DNA from: Candidatus Hydrogenedens sp.
GTDB taxonomy: Bacteria > Hydrogenedentota > Hydrogenedentia > Hydrogenedentales > JAEUWI01
Direction: 5' to 3'
NCBI GenBank assembly: GCA_016125095.1
Contig: WGMK01000009.1
Coordinates: forward strand, 1 to 64,000
DNA: 64,000 bases
The notes under the pieces were generated by a model. That model was not told the DNA's origin. It made no database searches and was given only the letters and a program-made list of their open reading frames with translations. Position 1 is the first letter of the stretch, and each line of letters starts with the position of its first letter. Positions 1-8,487 of the stretch are shown here, piece after piece. Both the position numbers and the translations under genes were made by a program.

Positions 1-132
1 AGCTTCAAAAACCTCACCGACGGGGAATTGAATACCTACGTCGACAAGCTCAACAATCGTCCCAGAAAGAAACTCGGATTCCGCACCCCGGCACAGGTCT
101 TCCTCGAAAAGCCTGTTGCAATTAGACCTTGA
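1..132 (+). CDS. IS30-family transposase, C-terminal fragment (5' end outside the window)
   Basis: The last 43 codons of a DDE transposase, open from the window edge to TGA at 130-132. The peptide contains LNNRPRKKLGFRTPAQVF, the characteristic C-terminal signature of IS30-family transposases (the end of the RNase H-like catalytic domain, which moves the element by cut/copy-and-paste). The remaining catalytic residues are upstream of the window, so it cannot be judged whether the enzyme is intact. The end of the gene overlaps the 3' end of the disrupted sensor gene on the opposite strand, as expected for an insertion. Confidence 0.85.
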   Translation, partial: SFKNLTDGELNTYVDKLNNRPRKKLGFRTPAQVFLEKPVAIRP

Positions 133-139
133 ATCTGCG
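1..139 (+). mobile_element. Right end of an IS30-family insertion sequence
   Basis: The window opens inside an insertion sequence. The transposase tail runs to 132, and the following bases up to about 139 complete what looks like the terminal inverted repeat. In IS30-family elements the last transposase codons lie inside the right inverted repeat, as seems to be the case here. The left end, its inverted repeat and the target duplication are outside the window, so the exact boundary is inferred. It lies where the interrupted sensor gene loses its reading (about 139/140). Confidence 0.75.
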
Positions 140-1906
140 TATCACGCCCACGGCATCCCCCTGAACGAATATGGGTGCGTCGAGCATCGAGGTGATACCG
201 AGGGGAATAAGATAGCTGTCCCGGAATTCCGACGTTGCGGCATCGGTTCGCGCCTGCGAAGCGGCCACAACAATCTTGTTCTTCAGCGACTGAAAATAAG
301 CCGGATAGTCCGCCAACCCCAGGGCCATCCCATTCGAATAAGCACCCTTGCTGCTTTCGTAAAGGCAGGCGCATTCAAGAGTTTGCTGGCCTTCGCTGTA
401 AAGCCAGATTCCAGCACGGCCCACCGATAGCGTCTCTGAAGCGATCCGGGTAATTTGTTCAAATACTCCGCCGATGGCGGCCGTGTCCAGAAAATCGCTG
501 TTGGCAAAGTCCATCAGGGCATTGCGCTGGCGCAAATGGCGGAGTTCCTGATCCCGCAGAGCCGCCTCTGCCGCGCGGCGCTGGGAGATATCGCGGGCGA
601 AGACCATTGCTCCATCTTTGCCCTCGTACTGGATGGGCACTGCGGCTACCTCGGCCGGCGCTTCGCGGCCATCCAGCCTCAGTAACATTTCTTCGAGCAG
701 GCCTACCGCTTCGCGCTTCTCGTTCAAGGTCGCGATCCGCTGCTGCACCTGGGCGCGGATATCCGGGTGGAAGCGCTCGAGCACCGGTGTGCCCAGCAAT
801 TGCCCGGGCGATTCCGCGCCGAAGAGTTTCAGGCATGCGTTATTGACGAATCGGAACTTCTGCTCGGTCTGTACGAAAATGGCGTCCGGTGCCGATTCCA
901 CCAGCAGCCGGAATCGCGCTTCGCTCAGCCGCAGCGATTCCTGGCGGCCGCGCTTTTCCGTCTGGTCGCGGAACACCAGCACAATCCCGTCGATTTTTCC
1001 GCCAACGGTCTTGATGGGGGCGGCGCTGTCGGATATCGGGCGCTCCGAGCCGTCACGGGAAACAAGGACACTGTCGCTGGAAAGCTCGACGACGCCCTCT
1101 CCGCGCAGCGATTTGTATATCGGATTCTCCGTGGTCTTCCGGGAATGCTCGTCAACGAAATTGAGTACCTCGGAGGCTGCCCGCCCGCAGGCCTCGGCCT
1201 CGTACCAGCCCGTGAGCTTCTCCGCGATGGCGTTCATGCGCTTCACGCGGCCCGCGGCGTCCGTCGTTACCACGGCATCGCCAATGCTGTACAACGTGGT
1301 CGCAAGTTCGTTCCGTTGTTGTTCCGCCAGCTTTATGCTGTACCTGAGCGCGCGTTGATCGGAAAGAATCCGTCCAATCAATACGGTTGCCAAGGGGTAA
1401 GTCAGCAATACCGGCAAGGCGATTTGCCGAATGATGTCCTGCCCGGTGCCATTCGGGAGGGTCAGCATCAAGGCCAGCATGGCCGCATGCACCACGAATC
1501 CGAGGCCGAGAAGCAGGCCGGTCGATGGTTCTCTTCGCTTGCGGAGAAAGAATTGCCGCGTTGCAATTCCAATGGAGACCGAAGCCGAGATAACCAAAAT
1601 GCCGGTGAGCGCCCCACTGCCGCCCAGGGCGAGCCGCGCTGCAACAGCGATTATTCCGGCAAGTAGCGCCGGAAGTGGCCCGAAAAGAAGACCACAGAGG
1701 GAAAGCACCACGGACCGTCCGTCGAAGATGATCCCGGGTGCCAGCTGCAATGCGGTCATGATCGCTGCGGCAGCGGCCGTGCCGAACGACACGCCTTGAA
1801 CCCACGGAACGTAACCCGCCAATCGCCATCGGCTGACGACATAGCCCGCGATGGCGCATAGCGCCACCAGCAGCGCGAGGTTATGAACGAAATTCATATA
1901 GAGCAT
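122..1906 (-). pseudogene. Membrane sensor (5TMR-LYT, PAS, PAS, GAF) truncated by the IS30 element
   Basis: The N-terminal part of a multi-domain sensor. A five-helix 5TMR-LYT membrane domain (FDGR, then a GPLPALLAG loop and an R-x-ALGGSGA segment) is followed by two PAS domains (about residues 210-320 and 330-440) and a GAF domain from about 470. The GAF reading runs normally to GDAVGVI and then becomes RRFKV-stop, exactly where the IS sequence begins. The rest of the GAF and any kinase or cyclase output are missing. A TTG at 1948 would extend the frame, but a TATAAT at 1954-1959 on this strand puts transcription start near 1947. I therefore take the ATG at 1906 (or 1897), with GGGGAGG about 14 nt upstream. 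It was probably a sensor histidine kinase or diguanylate cyclase; which one cannot be told. Confidence 0.8.
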
Positions 1907-1953
1907 CGCGACTCGCTCAGCCTCCCCGATCCCGGGCGATGTTCCCAAAGACG

Positions 1954-1995
1954 ATTATACTAGAAAAGGTCTATCCAGAATGAAACAAATTCTGG
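1954..1995 (-). promoter_or_regulatory. Putative sensor-gene promoter (-10 TATAAT) with adjacent inverted repeat
   Basis: On the minus strand a perfect TATAAT lies at 1959-1954, about 48 nt before the chosen start of the sensor gene. The matching -35 is poor. Directly upstream is a perfect 7-bp inverted repeat, CCAGAAT (1975-1981) and ATTCTGG (1989-1995), separated by 7 nt and covering the -35 position. It could be an operator or a small hairpin. The region also separates this gene from the divergent exonuclease gene. Confidence 0.4.
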
Positions 1996-2068
1996 ACCGG
2001 AAATTGATTGCCGGCCGGCCGACGTTTATCCTCGGCAACCTTTGCTGGATGTTGTGCGGGAGTGTAAA

Positions 2069-2827
2069 ATGCGAATTCTGTCGTGGAACGTGAATGGACT
2101 GCGGGCGGTACTGAAAAGCGGCTTTCTGGATTGGCTGAAGCAGGAGCGACCCGATGTGCTCTGCCTGCAGGAGTCCCGAGTTCATCCGGGCGAACTGGAC
2201 CCCGCCGCGCTTGAGCCCTTCGGATACAAGTCCTATTGGAACCCGGCGGAGAAGAAGGGCTACAGCGGCACCTGCGTCTATACGCTTGAGCAGCCGGAAG
2301 ACGTGGGCGCGCTCGGACTGCCCCGCTTCGACAACGAGGGGCGCCTGCAGGTGATCCGCTACAAGGACTTCACCATCCTGAACGGGTACTGGCCCAACAG
2401 CCAGCCGGAAAGGAAGCGGCTGGAGTACAAGCTGGACTTCTGCAAATCGCTTACGCGGTTCAGCAACAAGCTGGTGAAGGATGGCCAGAACGTCATCCTG
2501 TGCGGCGACTTCAACATTGCGCATCAGCCTATCGACCTGGCCCGTCCGAAGCAGAACGAGGACAGCCCGGGGTACTATATCGAGGAACGCGAGGCCATGG
2601 GCAAGTTCCTGGGCCATGGCTATGTGGATACCTTCCGGCATTTCTGCGACGAGCCGGATCATTACAGCTGGTGGAGCTACCGATCCGGCGCGCGCGCCCG
2701 GAACATCGGCTGGCGCATTGATTACCACTGCGTGAACCAGGGCTTCGCCGACCGCCTGAAGCGCGCCTGGATTCTCAACGAAGTCATGGGCTCCGACCAT
2801 TGCCCCGTGGGCATTGAGCTTTCCTGA
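2069..2827 (+). CDS. xthA: Exodeoxyribonuclease III
   Basis: 252 residues, the usual length for ExoIII/ExoA-type AP endonucleases, which cut abasic DNA in base excision repair and remove 3' nucleotides. All the family motifs are visible: WNVNGLRA at the N-terminus, the metal-binding glutamate in LQESRV, NGYWPN, CGDFNIAH, the RIDYH strand and the catalytic GSDHCPVG near the C-terminus. The ATG at 2069 has GGGAG a few bases upstream and gives the standard N-terminus MRILSWNVNG; a TTG at 2042 is in frame but would add an unneeded extension. The stop overlaps the start of the next gene (TGATG), so the two are probably translationally coupled. Confidence 0.95.
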   Translation: MRILSWNVNGLRAVLKSGFLDWLKQERPDVLCLQESRVHPGELDPAALEPFGYKSYWNPAEKKGYSGTCVYTLEQPEDVGALGLPRFDNEGRLQVIRYKDFTILNGYWPNSQPERKRLEYKLDFCKSLTRFSNKLVKDGQNVILCGDFNIAHQPIDLARPKQNEDSPGYYIEEREAMGKFLGHGYVDTFRHFCDEPDHYSWWSYRSGARARNIGWRIDYHCVNQGFADRLKRAWILNEVMGSDHCPVGIELS

Positions 2828-3417
2828 TGAAATCTTTCGTGACCACCAAGAACGGCGATGCCGGCACCACGCGCCTGATATCGGGCGAGATCGTGTCGAA
2901 GGATCATCCGGCGGTCGTATGTACCGGCGTGCTGGATTGCTTCCGTGCCGAGCTTGCCCGTTTGCGGCTCCGGGTGATAGAGAGCGGCCGGAGCGACGCC
3001 AATGAACTGGGCGATTTTCTCTTCTGGCTGCTGCACGTGTGCTTTCTCGTGGGCACGCAGGTCAACGATCCCAAGCGCCGGCATCCGGAATACCGGATTC
3101 AGGAAGTGGGGGAGGCGCACCTGACCCGGCTCGAGGCGCACCAGGCGCAATTGGAAGCCGGCCTGAACATTCCCCGGCAGTTCATCGTCAGCGCAACCAG
3201 CGTGCTGGCTGCGGAAACCGATTGCTGCGCCACGCACGCGCGTGAACTCGAGCGCGCCATCGTGGCCCTGCAACGGGAGGAGCCGCAGTTCGACGCGGTG
3301 CACCTGCTGTGTTTCGTGAACCGACTGAGCGACTACCTGGTGGTGCTTGCCCGTCATCTGGAGGATGGCAACCACCTTCCCGTAGACTACACGGTACTGG
3401 GGCCGGAGGGCGGTTGA
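2827..3417 (+). CDS. PduO-type cobalamin adenosyltransferase-like protein (divergent)
   Basis: 196 residues with the fold signature of PduO-type ATP:cob(I)alamin adenosyltransferases. The ATP-binding N-terminus reads TTKNGDAGTTRL (family: TKxGDxGxT), and FVNRLSDYLVVLAR near the C-terminus matches the family's YLNRLSDYLFVLAR. The central helix that normally reads RRAER is changed here to RELER within a Cys-Cys-containing segment, so one of the catalytic-site arginines is replaced. It could be a working adenosyltransferase supplying coenzyme B12, or a family member with another role. Its start overlaps the xthA stop; the large kinase gene begins 39 nt downstream. Confidence 0.7.
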   Translation: MKSFVTTKNGDAGTTRLISGEIVSKDHPAVVCTGVLDCFRAELARLRLRVIESGRSDANELGDFLFWLLHVCFLVGTQVNDPKRRHPEYRIQEVGEAHLTRLEAHQAQLEAGLNIPRQFIVSATSVLAAETDCCATHARELERAIVALQREEPQFDAVHLLCFVNRLSDYLVVLARHLEDGNHLPVDYTVLGPEGG

Positions 3418-3456
3418 GTCAGCCTGCGGCCGTGGCTGATCTCCGGGGAGGTTTGG

Positions 3457-6400
3457 GTGTCCGGCCAGTACCTGATTGAATGCACCTGCACGCGGCAGAT
3501 TGCCGTGACTCCGTCGCAATGCGGCGGTCAGGTGGTCTGCCCCGATTGCGGCGCCAAGCTCGAAGTATCCCAGCATGATCCCTTCGCGCCCACGGCGCTC
3601 GAGGCGCCCCTCGTCGCACCCTCGTCCCTCCAGGAAGCCATACCCGAAGTCTGGAAGCCCGGCGATATCCTGCTGGGCCAGTACGAGGTGCAGGAAATCC
3701 TCGGGCGCGGCGCGATGGGCACGGTCTACAAGGTCTACCACCAGGCGTGGAACCAGCACATCGCGGTGAAGAGCCCGCTTGCAAGCGTCGTCGAGCGCTT
3801 TGGCGGCGCCTACAATTTCGAGCACGAATGCGAAACGTGGACGCGCATCGGCCTGCATCCGAATGTGGTCGCCTGCTTTTACGCCCGCCGGCTCGGCGGC
3901 ATTCCCCGCGTGTTCGCGGAATACATCGATGGCGGTAATCTCCTGCAGCGCATGTCCGATCGCTCGCTGTACCAGGGCACGCAGCGCGAAGTGCTCGCGC
4001 GGATACTGCAGGTCGCCGTGCAGATGGCCTGGGGCCTGCACCACGCACACCGCAAAGGCGTCATCCACCAGGACATCAAGCCGGCCAATATCATGATGAC
4101 GCTTGAGGGCGTGCCGAAGGTCACCGATTTCGGCCTCGCGCGGGTCGGCGCAGGTATCAGCAACAGCGGCATCTCCAAGCCGGGCGAACCCACCTATGGT
4201 GTCGATGGCATGACCCCGGCCTATTGCTCGCCCGAGCAGGCCGAGCGCCAGTCCGTCACGCACAAGACCGATCTGTGGAGCTGGGCGATGGTGGTGCTGC
4301 AGCTGTTCACGCTGCGGCCCTACTGCACGGCCGGGCCGGAAGCCCCCCAAGCCATGGAAAAGCTGTTACGCCGCCCTTGGCAGATCGATCTGACGCCCCA
4401 GCCGCCGCCGCTGTTGATCGACCTGCTGCGCGACTGCTTCCGGCTCTCACCCGGGGATCGCCCCAATAGCCTGGGCGAAGCGGCCACGCGCGTAATCGCC
4501 GCGTACGAAGCGGAACTTGGCGAACCGTTTCCGATTCTGGAGCCGCCGCAGCTCGAGTCCTCGGGCAATGAAATGAACAACCGCGCTGTCTCCCTGCTCG
4601 ACTTGGGCAAGATCACCCAGGCGCGCGAGGTGTGGCGCGATGCGCTTAAGGCGAGCCCCGGTCACCTCGAATGCGCCTATAACTACGCGCTGGTGCAGTG
4701 GCGCTGTGCTGCCATCACCGACTCCGAGGCGCTGGAAATGGTCAGCGCGGCGGCGGAATCCGGGCCCAGCGGCGTCCTGCCGCATTTGTTGCTCGCGCGC
4801 ATTCACCTCGAGCGCGGCGATACCGGTGCCATGGAGCGTAGCCTGCAGCACGCCGCGAAACACAGCGAGAGCACCGACTTCGGGCAGGACCTCCGCGCGA
4901 TGGCCTCGGGCCTGGCTGAGCAGGAGCGCAAGCAGCTCGAACCCTGGGCGGGGCATGCCGGCGCGGTCACCTGCCTCGCCATTCACGAGCCCTCGCGCGT
5001 GGTCGTAAGCGGCGCGGACGACAACAGCATTCTCGTGCGGAAACTCGACAGCGGCGAGGTCGCGCTGCAACTTACCGGGCATGCGAACACCGTGGCGCAG
5101 TTGGCCGTTTCGCCCGACGGCGCCTGGCTGGCGAGCGCGGGGCTGGATCGCCGCCTCAAAGTCTGGGACTTGAAGACCGGGGAGTGCGTGGCCAGCGCGG
5201 CGGTCGAGTCCAGCCGCCCATGCGGGCTGGCGTGGACGGCCGCCGCCGAAGCCCTGGTGCTCGCTGATACCGACGGAAACGTCCGCTCGTACAGGGCGGA
5301 CGAATCGCTCGCGGTCTCCAATGCGATGAAATTTCGCGGAGGAATCACCGCATTCGCCACCGTAGACGATCGCGCGCGCTTTTATGTGGGCAAGCCTGAC
5401 GGAAAGGTGGCGACCGTCAGCATGAGCGATCTGTCGGTGCAGGAAGACTATGCCCTGACGCCCGACGCCGTGGTGGCGGTGACTTGCGACAGTGCCTCGA
5501 GAACGCTCGCTGCAGCGGGGAAAGATCACCAGTTATGGGTGGCGCCGCTCGATGCATCGACTGGTCCGGCGCGTCCGATCGCCGGGCACCGGGGCAACGC
5601 GGTGGCGCTTGCGTTCACGGCAGAGGGCGCGCGCCTCGTATCGATTGCCAAGGACAAGACTTTGCGACTGTTCGATGCGGTGCATCCAAGGTGCCGATGG
5701 ACCGCCGCGCTCCCGGCACAGCCGGTCTCTCTCGCGCACGAGGGCGGGCGCGATATCGCCTACGTCGGCCTGGCCGACGGGACCGTCGCGCGGCTTGCCG
5801 TGGGCAGCAGGGCCGAGTATCCCGCCGCTCCGCTCCGCATCAGCCGCGCCTTCGAGACCGCGCAAGTGGTGGCGCTGGAACGGCAAATTAAGCGCCTGCT
5901 CGACGAGGCGCGCGCGGGTATCGAACACCACAGCGCGGCCGCCGCCGCCGCGAAGCTGAGGAAGATCCGCGCGCGCTCCGGCATCCGCGTCCGCAAGGAT
6001 GTCGTCGCCGAATGGATTCGTCTTTATCCGAAGTTGCCGCGCACGACGCTCAACGGCACCCTGGACTACGGCGAACTACGCGGACACGACGGTGGCGTGC
6101 GCGCGCTCGAGATCAGTTTTAACGGCCGCTACGCCGTCAGCGGCGGGTCCGACGGCGTCATCGGCATCTGGGATCTCGGTTTGGGCGAGCGCGTCCGCAC
6201 CTTCCTCGGCCATGCGAGCGCTGTCCGTACGCTGGCGCTTTCCGACGATCAGAAGCTACTCGTGTCCGGCGGCGAGGACGCGACACTGCGCCTGTGGGAC
6301 GTGCGCAGCGGGCAATGCAAAAAGTCGATCGATCACCCCGGCGGCGCCCCCGAGAGTATTGCCCGGAGCGCCGGCGGCCGCTTTCTGGCCAGCGCCGGAT

Positions 6401-7242
6401 GGGAACTGGGCATCTGGGATCTGCAACACTTTGTCAAGGCGGGCGTGCTTGAAGGACATCCAGGCGGCAACAGCGCGGTGCTGTGGGCACGGAGCAATCG
6501 GTTTATCGTGTCGGGCGGTGCGGATGCGCGCATCAAGTTCTGGAACCCGTACACCGGACGTCAGGCCGCGGCCTTGAAGTGTCCAGCGGGTCCGGTTCAC
6601 GCGCTTGCCATGAGTCTCGACGAGGGATTGTTGGCCGCAGCGGCTGGTAATCCCTGGGATCGGCGCGGGCGCGTGTGCGTCTGGAATATCGATTCCGGGG
6701 ACTTGCTCTGCCAGTACGAGGGCCATGAGACGCCCGTTTCGCTCGTTTGCATGTCGAGCGACGGCAGCCTATGCGTCAGCGCCGGTGCCGATGGTGCCAT
6801 GCACCTCTGGGAAACCCGCACGGGTAAGGGACTGCGCACAGTGCCCGTGGGCGGCGATCTGCTGGAGTCGCTCGCGATGAGCGCCGATGCCTCGCGCGTG
6901 CTCTGCGCCCGCAGCGATGGTATAATCCGCAATGTGCTGCTCGACTGGGAAGTCGATGAGCAGGGCAAGGCGACGCCCGTGCAGCAGTTGCGGTTCGCCG
7001 AATTGTTCGCCTGCGGGCTACGCCCGATTCTGCATCCCCGTTTCGACCGGCCCGACCTGCCGCCTGGATCGGCCTGGCCCCTGGCCGCGGGCGGGTTCCC
7101 GAAGCCGGACGACCTGACCCTGAAGCGGATAACCTATCTCGCGGGGTGTGCCGGATGCGCCGGATTGCGGCGCGAACACATCCTCAATCGTTTCGCTGCC
7201 ATGGCCGCCGAGGTCGAGGCGCAGAACGCGCGCAAACAGTGA
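3457..7242 (+). CDS. Large Ser/Thr protein kinase with zinc-ribbon, TPR-like region and two WD40 propellers
   Basis: 1261 residues. Residues 9-32 carry CxC...C..CPDCG, a zinc-ribbon-like knuckle. The kinase domain follows (about 70-350): glycine loop GRGAMGTVY, Lys105 in AVK, DFG at 224-226 and TPAYCSPEQ. The catalytic loop reads H204-Q205-D206 instead of HRD, so it is a non-RD kinase. Residues about 370-480 look TPR-like, then two blocks of WD40 repeats (about 490-790 and 860-1150) are separated by a helical linker. No transmembrane helix is evident, so it is probably cytoplasmic. The GTG start has GGGGAGG six bases upstream. This kinase/beta-propeller architecture is typical of planctomycete-like bacteria; substrates are unknown. 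Confidence 0.88.
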   Translation: MSGQYLIECTCTRQIAVTPSQCGGQVVCPDCGAKLEVSQHDPFAPTALEAPLVAPSSLQEAIPEVWKPGDILLGQYEVQEILGRGAMGTVYKVYHQAWNQHIAVKSPLASVVERFGGAYNFEHECETWTRIGLHPNVVACFYARRLGGIPRVFAEYIDGGNLLQRMSDRSLYQGTQREVLARILQVAVQMAWGLHHAHRKGVIHQDIKPANIMMTLEGVPKVTDFGLARVGAGISNSGISKPGEPTYGVDGMTPAYCSPEQAERQSVTHKTDLWSWAMVVLQLFTLRPYCTAGPEAPQAMEKLLRRPWQIDLTPQPPPLLIDLLRDCFRLSPGDRPNSLGEAATRVIAAYEAELGEPFPILEPPQLESSGNEMNNRAVSLLDLGKITQAREVWRDALKASPGHLECAYNYALVQWRCAAITDSEALEMVSAAAESGPSGVLPHLLLARIHLERGDTGAMERSLQHAAKHSESTDFGQDLRAMASGLAEQERKQLEPWAGHAGAVTCLAIHEPSRVVVSGADDNSILVRKLDSGEVALQLTGHANTVAQLAVSPDGAWLASAGLDRRLKVWDLKTGECVASAAVESSRPCGLAWTAAAEALVLADTDGNVRSYRADESLAVSNAMKFRGGITAFATVDDRARFYVGKPDGKVATVSMSDLSVQEDYALTPDAVVAVTCDSASRTLAAAGKDHQLWVAPLDASTGPARPIAGHRGNAVALAFTAEGARLVSIAKDKTLRLFDAVHPRCRWTAALPAQPVSLAHEGGRDIAYVGLADGTVARLAVGSRAEYPAAPLRISRAFETAQVVALERQIKRLLDEARAGIEHHSAAAAAAKLRKIRARSGIRVRKDVVAEWIRLYPKLPRTTLNGTLDYGELRGHDGGVRALEISFNGRYAVSGGSDGVIGIWDLGLGERVRTFLGHASAVRTLALSDDQKLLVSGGEDATLRLWDVRSGQCKKSIDHPGGAPESIARSAGGRFLASAGWELGIWDLQHFVKAGVLEGHPGGNSAVLWARSNRFIVSGGADARIKFWNPYTGRQAAALKCPAGPVHALAMSLDEGLLAAAAGNPWDRRGRVCVWNIDSGDLLCQYEGHETPVSLVCMSSDGSLCVSAGADGAMHLWETRTGKGLRTVPVGGDLLESLAMSADASRVLCARSDGIIRNVLLDWEVDEQGKATPVQQLRFAELFACGLRPILHPRFDRPDLPPGSAWPLAAGGFPKPDDLTLKRITYLAGCAGCAGLRREHILNRFAAMAAEVEAQNARKQ

Positions 7243-7255
7243 TTGGAACCCTCGA

Positions 7256-7843
7256 ATGAAGCCGTGGAAAGTCTCCTTCGTCAAGAGCGCCCTGCTCCCC
7301 GAAGACTACCCGAAAGACCGTAGGCCCGAGTGCGCCTTCGTGGGGCGCAGCAACGTCGGCAAGTCGTCGCTCTTGAATACGCTCTTCAACCAGAAGGGAC
7401 TGGCCAAGACCAGCAGCACGCCGGGCAAGACCCAGACGCTCAATTATTTCGACGTCAACGGCAAGGCCTACCTCGTCGACTTGCCGGGGTATGGATTCGC
7501 TAAGGTGCCCAAGGCCCTCAAGGAAGAGTGGAATCGGTACATGTGGGCGTATCTGCGCGAGCGCGAGACGCTGAAGCTGGTGGTCGCCCTGGTGGATGCG
7601 CGGCACAAGCCTTCGGCGCTCGATGCCGAAATGCTGGCCCTGCTCGACGAGGCCGCCGTTCCCACGCTGCTCGTGGCGACCAAGATCGACAAGCTCAAAC
7701 AATCCGAGCGTCGCGACAACCTGCGTCGCATCCGCCATACGCTCGACCTGCATCCCGAGGCCGAACTGTTGCCGTTTTCCAGCGTCAACCGGGAAGGGCT
7801 GCCCGCGCTCCGCGCCATCATCGCCGAACAGATCGGCCTTTAA
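7256..7843 (+). CDS. engB: Ribosome biogenesis GTP-binding protein EngB/YsxC
   Basis: 195 residues, the normal length for this TRAFAC-class GTPase, which assists assembly of the large ribosomal subunit and is needed for division in several bacteria. The GTPase motifs are all present: G1 GRSNVGKSS (residues 30-38), G2 threonine in TSSTPGKTQ, G3 DLPGYG, G4 TKID and G5-like SSV. The ATG at 7256 gives the standard N-terminus (VSFVKSALLPEDYP...CAFVGRSN); the frame stays open upstream inside the kinase gene, but nothing homologous is encoded there. It starts 13 nt after the kinase gene and may be co-transcribed with it. Confidence 0.95.
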   Translation: MKPWKVSFVKSALLPEDYPKDRRPECAFVGRSNVGKSSLLNTLFNQKGLAKTSSTPGKTQTLNYFDVNGKAYLVDLPGYGFAKVPKALKEEWNRYMWAYLRERETLKLVVALVDARHKPSALDAEMLALLDEAAVPTLLVATKIDKLKQSERRDNLRRIRHTLDLHPEAELLPFSSVNREGLPALRAIIAEQIGL

Positions 7844-7849
7844 AATGAA

Positions 7850-7894
7850 AGAGGGCCGCCCGGCTTTCCTTGCGGAAGATGCGCGGACGGCCCT
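7850..7894 (+). terminator. Possible hairpin terminator after engB
   Basis: Just after the engB stop, AGGGCCGCCCG pairs with CGGACGGCCCT with a single mismatch, leaving a loop of about 20 nt. There is no clear T-run, so it is either a weak terminator or an mRNA-stabilising hairpin. Confidence 0.35.
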
Positions 7895-7967
7895 GAGAGA
7901 GGGCGATATCGGGGGCGTTGAACCGCAGGTCAACGCAGACGGTACCGGTAGAAACCCGCTTTGTTAC

Positions 7968-8002
7968 AAAAAAAATCCGGGATCCTCGTGGAGAACCCCG
8001 GA
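7968..8002 (-). terminator. Rho-independent terminator of the small minus-strand gene
   Basis: Read on the minus strand: TCCGGG (8002-7997), a 15-nt loop, CCCGGA (7981-7976), then eight T residues (7975-7968). This is a textbook intrinsic terminator, placed 21 nt after the stop codon of the small gene at 8024-8170. Its orientation fits only a minus-strand transcript. Confidence 0.8.
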
Positions 8003-8023
8003 CAGTGGATTTTATGGAATTTA

Positions 8024-8170
8024 TTAGCGGGAGGCCGGTTCGTTCAGCGGCTTGGCCGCGGCACTCTGCTTAGCGTTCGGTGCCTCGAATTCCGAGACGC
8101 TCGCACGCCCCATGACTTCCTCGGGAAGCAGTATAATCTTCACCAAGCGTCGCCATGCTTTGAACATCAT
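8024..8170 (-). CDS. Small protein of unknown function (48 aa) in its own transcription unit
   Basis: I do not recognise this protein. It starts MMFKAWRRLVKIILLPEEV and ends in an Ala/Pro/Lys-rich tail. The first 15 residues are basic and hydrophobic and could form an amphipathic membrane-associating helix. The case for a real gene is its surroundings: AGGGAG lies six bases before the ATG, a near-consensus promoter (TTGAAA, 17 nt, TATACT) stands about 75 nt upstream, and a strong intrinsic terminator follows 21 nt after the stop. The second codon is also ATG. It is flanked by engB and the LRAT gene on the opposite strand. A regulatory RNA with a fortuitous reading frame is the alternative. 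Confidence 0.6.
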   Translation of the reverse strand: MMFKAWRRLVKIILLPEEVMGRASVSEFEAPNAKQSAAAKPLNEPASR

Positions 8171-8244
8171 GGTGTCTCCCTAAACGGTTCGCGCTTCGTT
8201 TTCTTCTGTCCCGTCCACAGCCGGAAATCAACCAAACCTCGTCG

Positions 8245-8273
8245 AGTATACCCCTGATAATGGTCGATTTCAA
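8245..8273 (-). promoter_or_regulatory. Strong sigma70-type promoter for the 48-residue gene
   Basis: On the minus strand, TTGAAA (8273-8268), a 17-nt spacer and TATACT (8250-8245). Transcription should start near 8238, giving a leader of about 68 nt before the ATG at 8170. The surrounding 60 bases are clearly more AT-rich than the rest of the window. Confidence 0.7.
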
Positions 8274-8487
8274 GTACTTAGAATTTATTTTTGTCAACAA
8301 TTTTCTTGGGCGTGGTCTGTATCTTGTGGGGGTATCACGGGTTTGATTCAACCGGTAGCGTTCGTTGACGGGATACTGAGAATAGGGTAACGCAGCAAGA
8401 AATATCCCGCACCATGTACGCGATGGCAGACATCTTCCAAAAGGGCGTCGTCGTGCGGTATGCTCTTATCCGGAACAGGAGCCAAGC

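Noticed and set aside
8070..8351. 93-codon minus-strand frame overlapping the small gene
   Set aside because: It would start upstream of the predicted promoter (8245-8273) and has no ribosome-binding site; the 48-codon frame fits the transcription signals.
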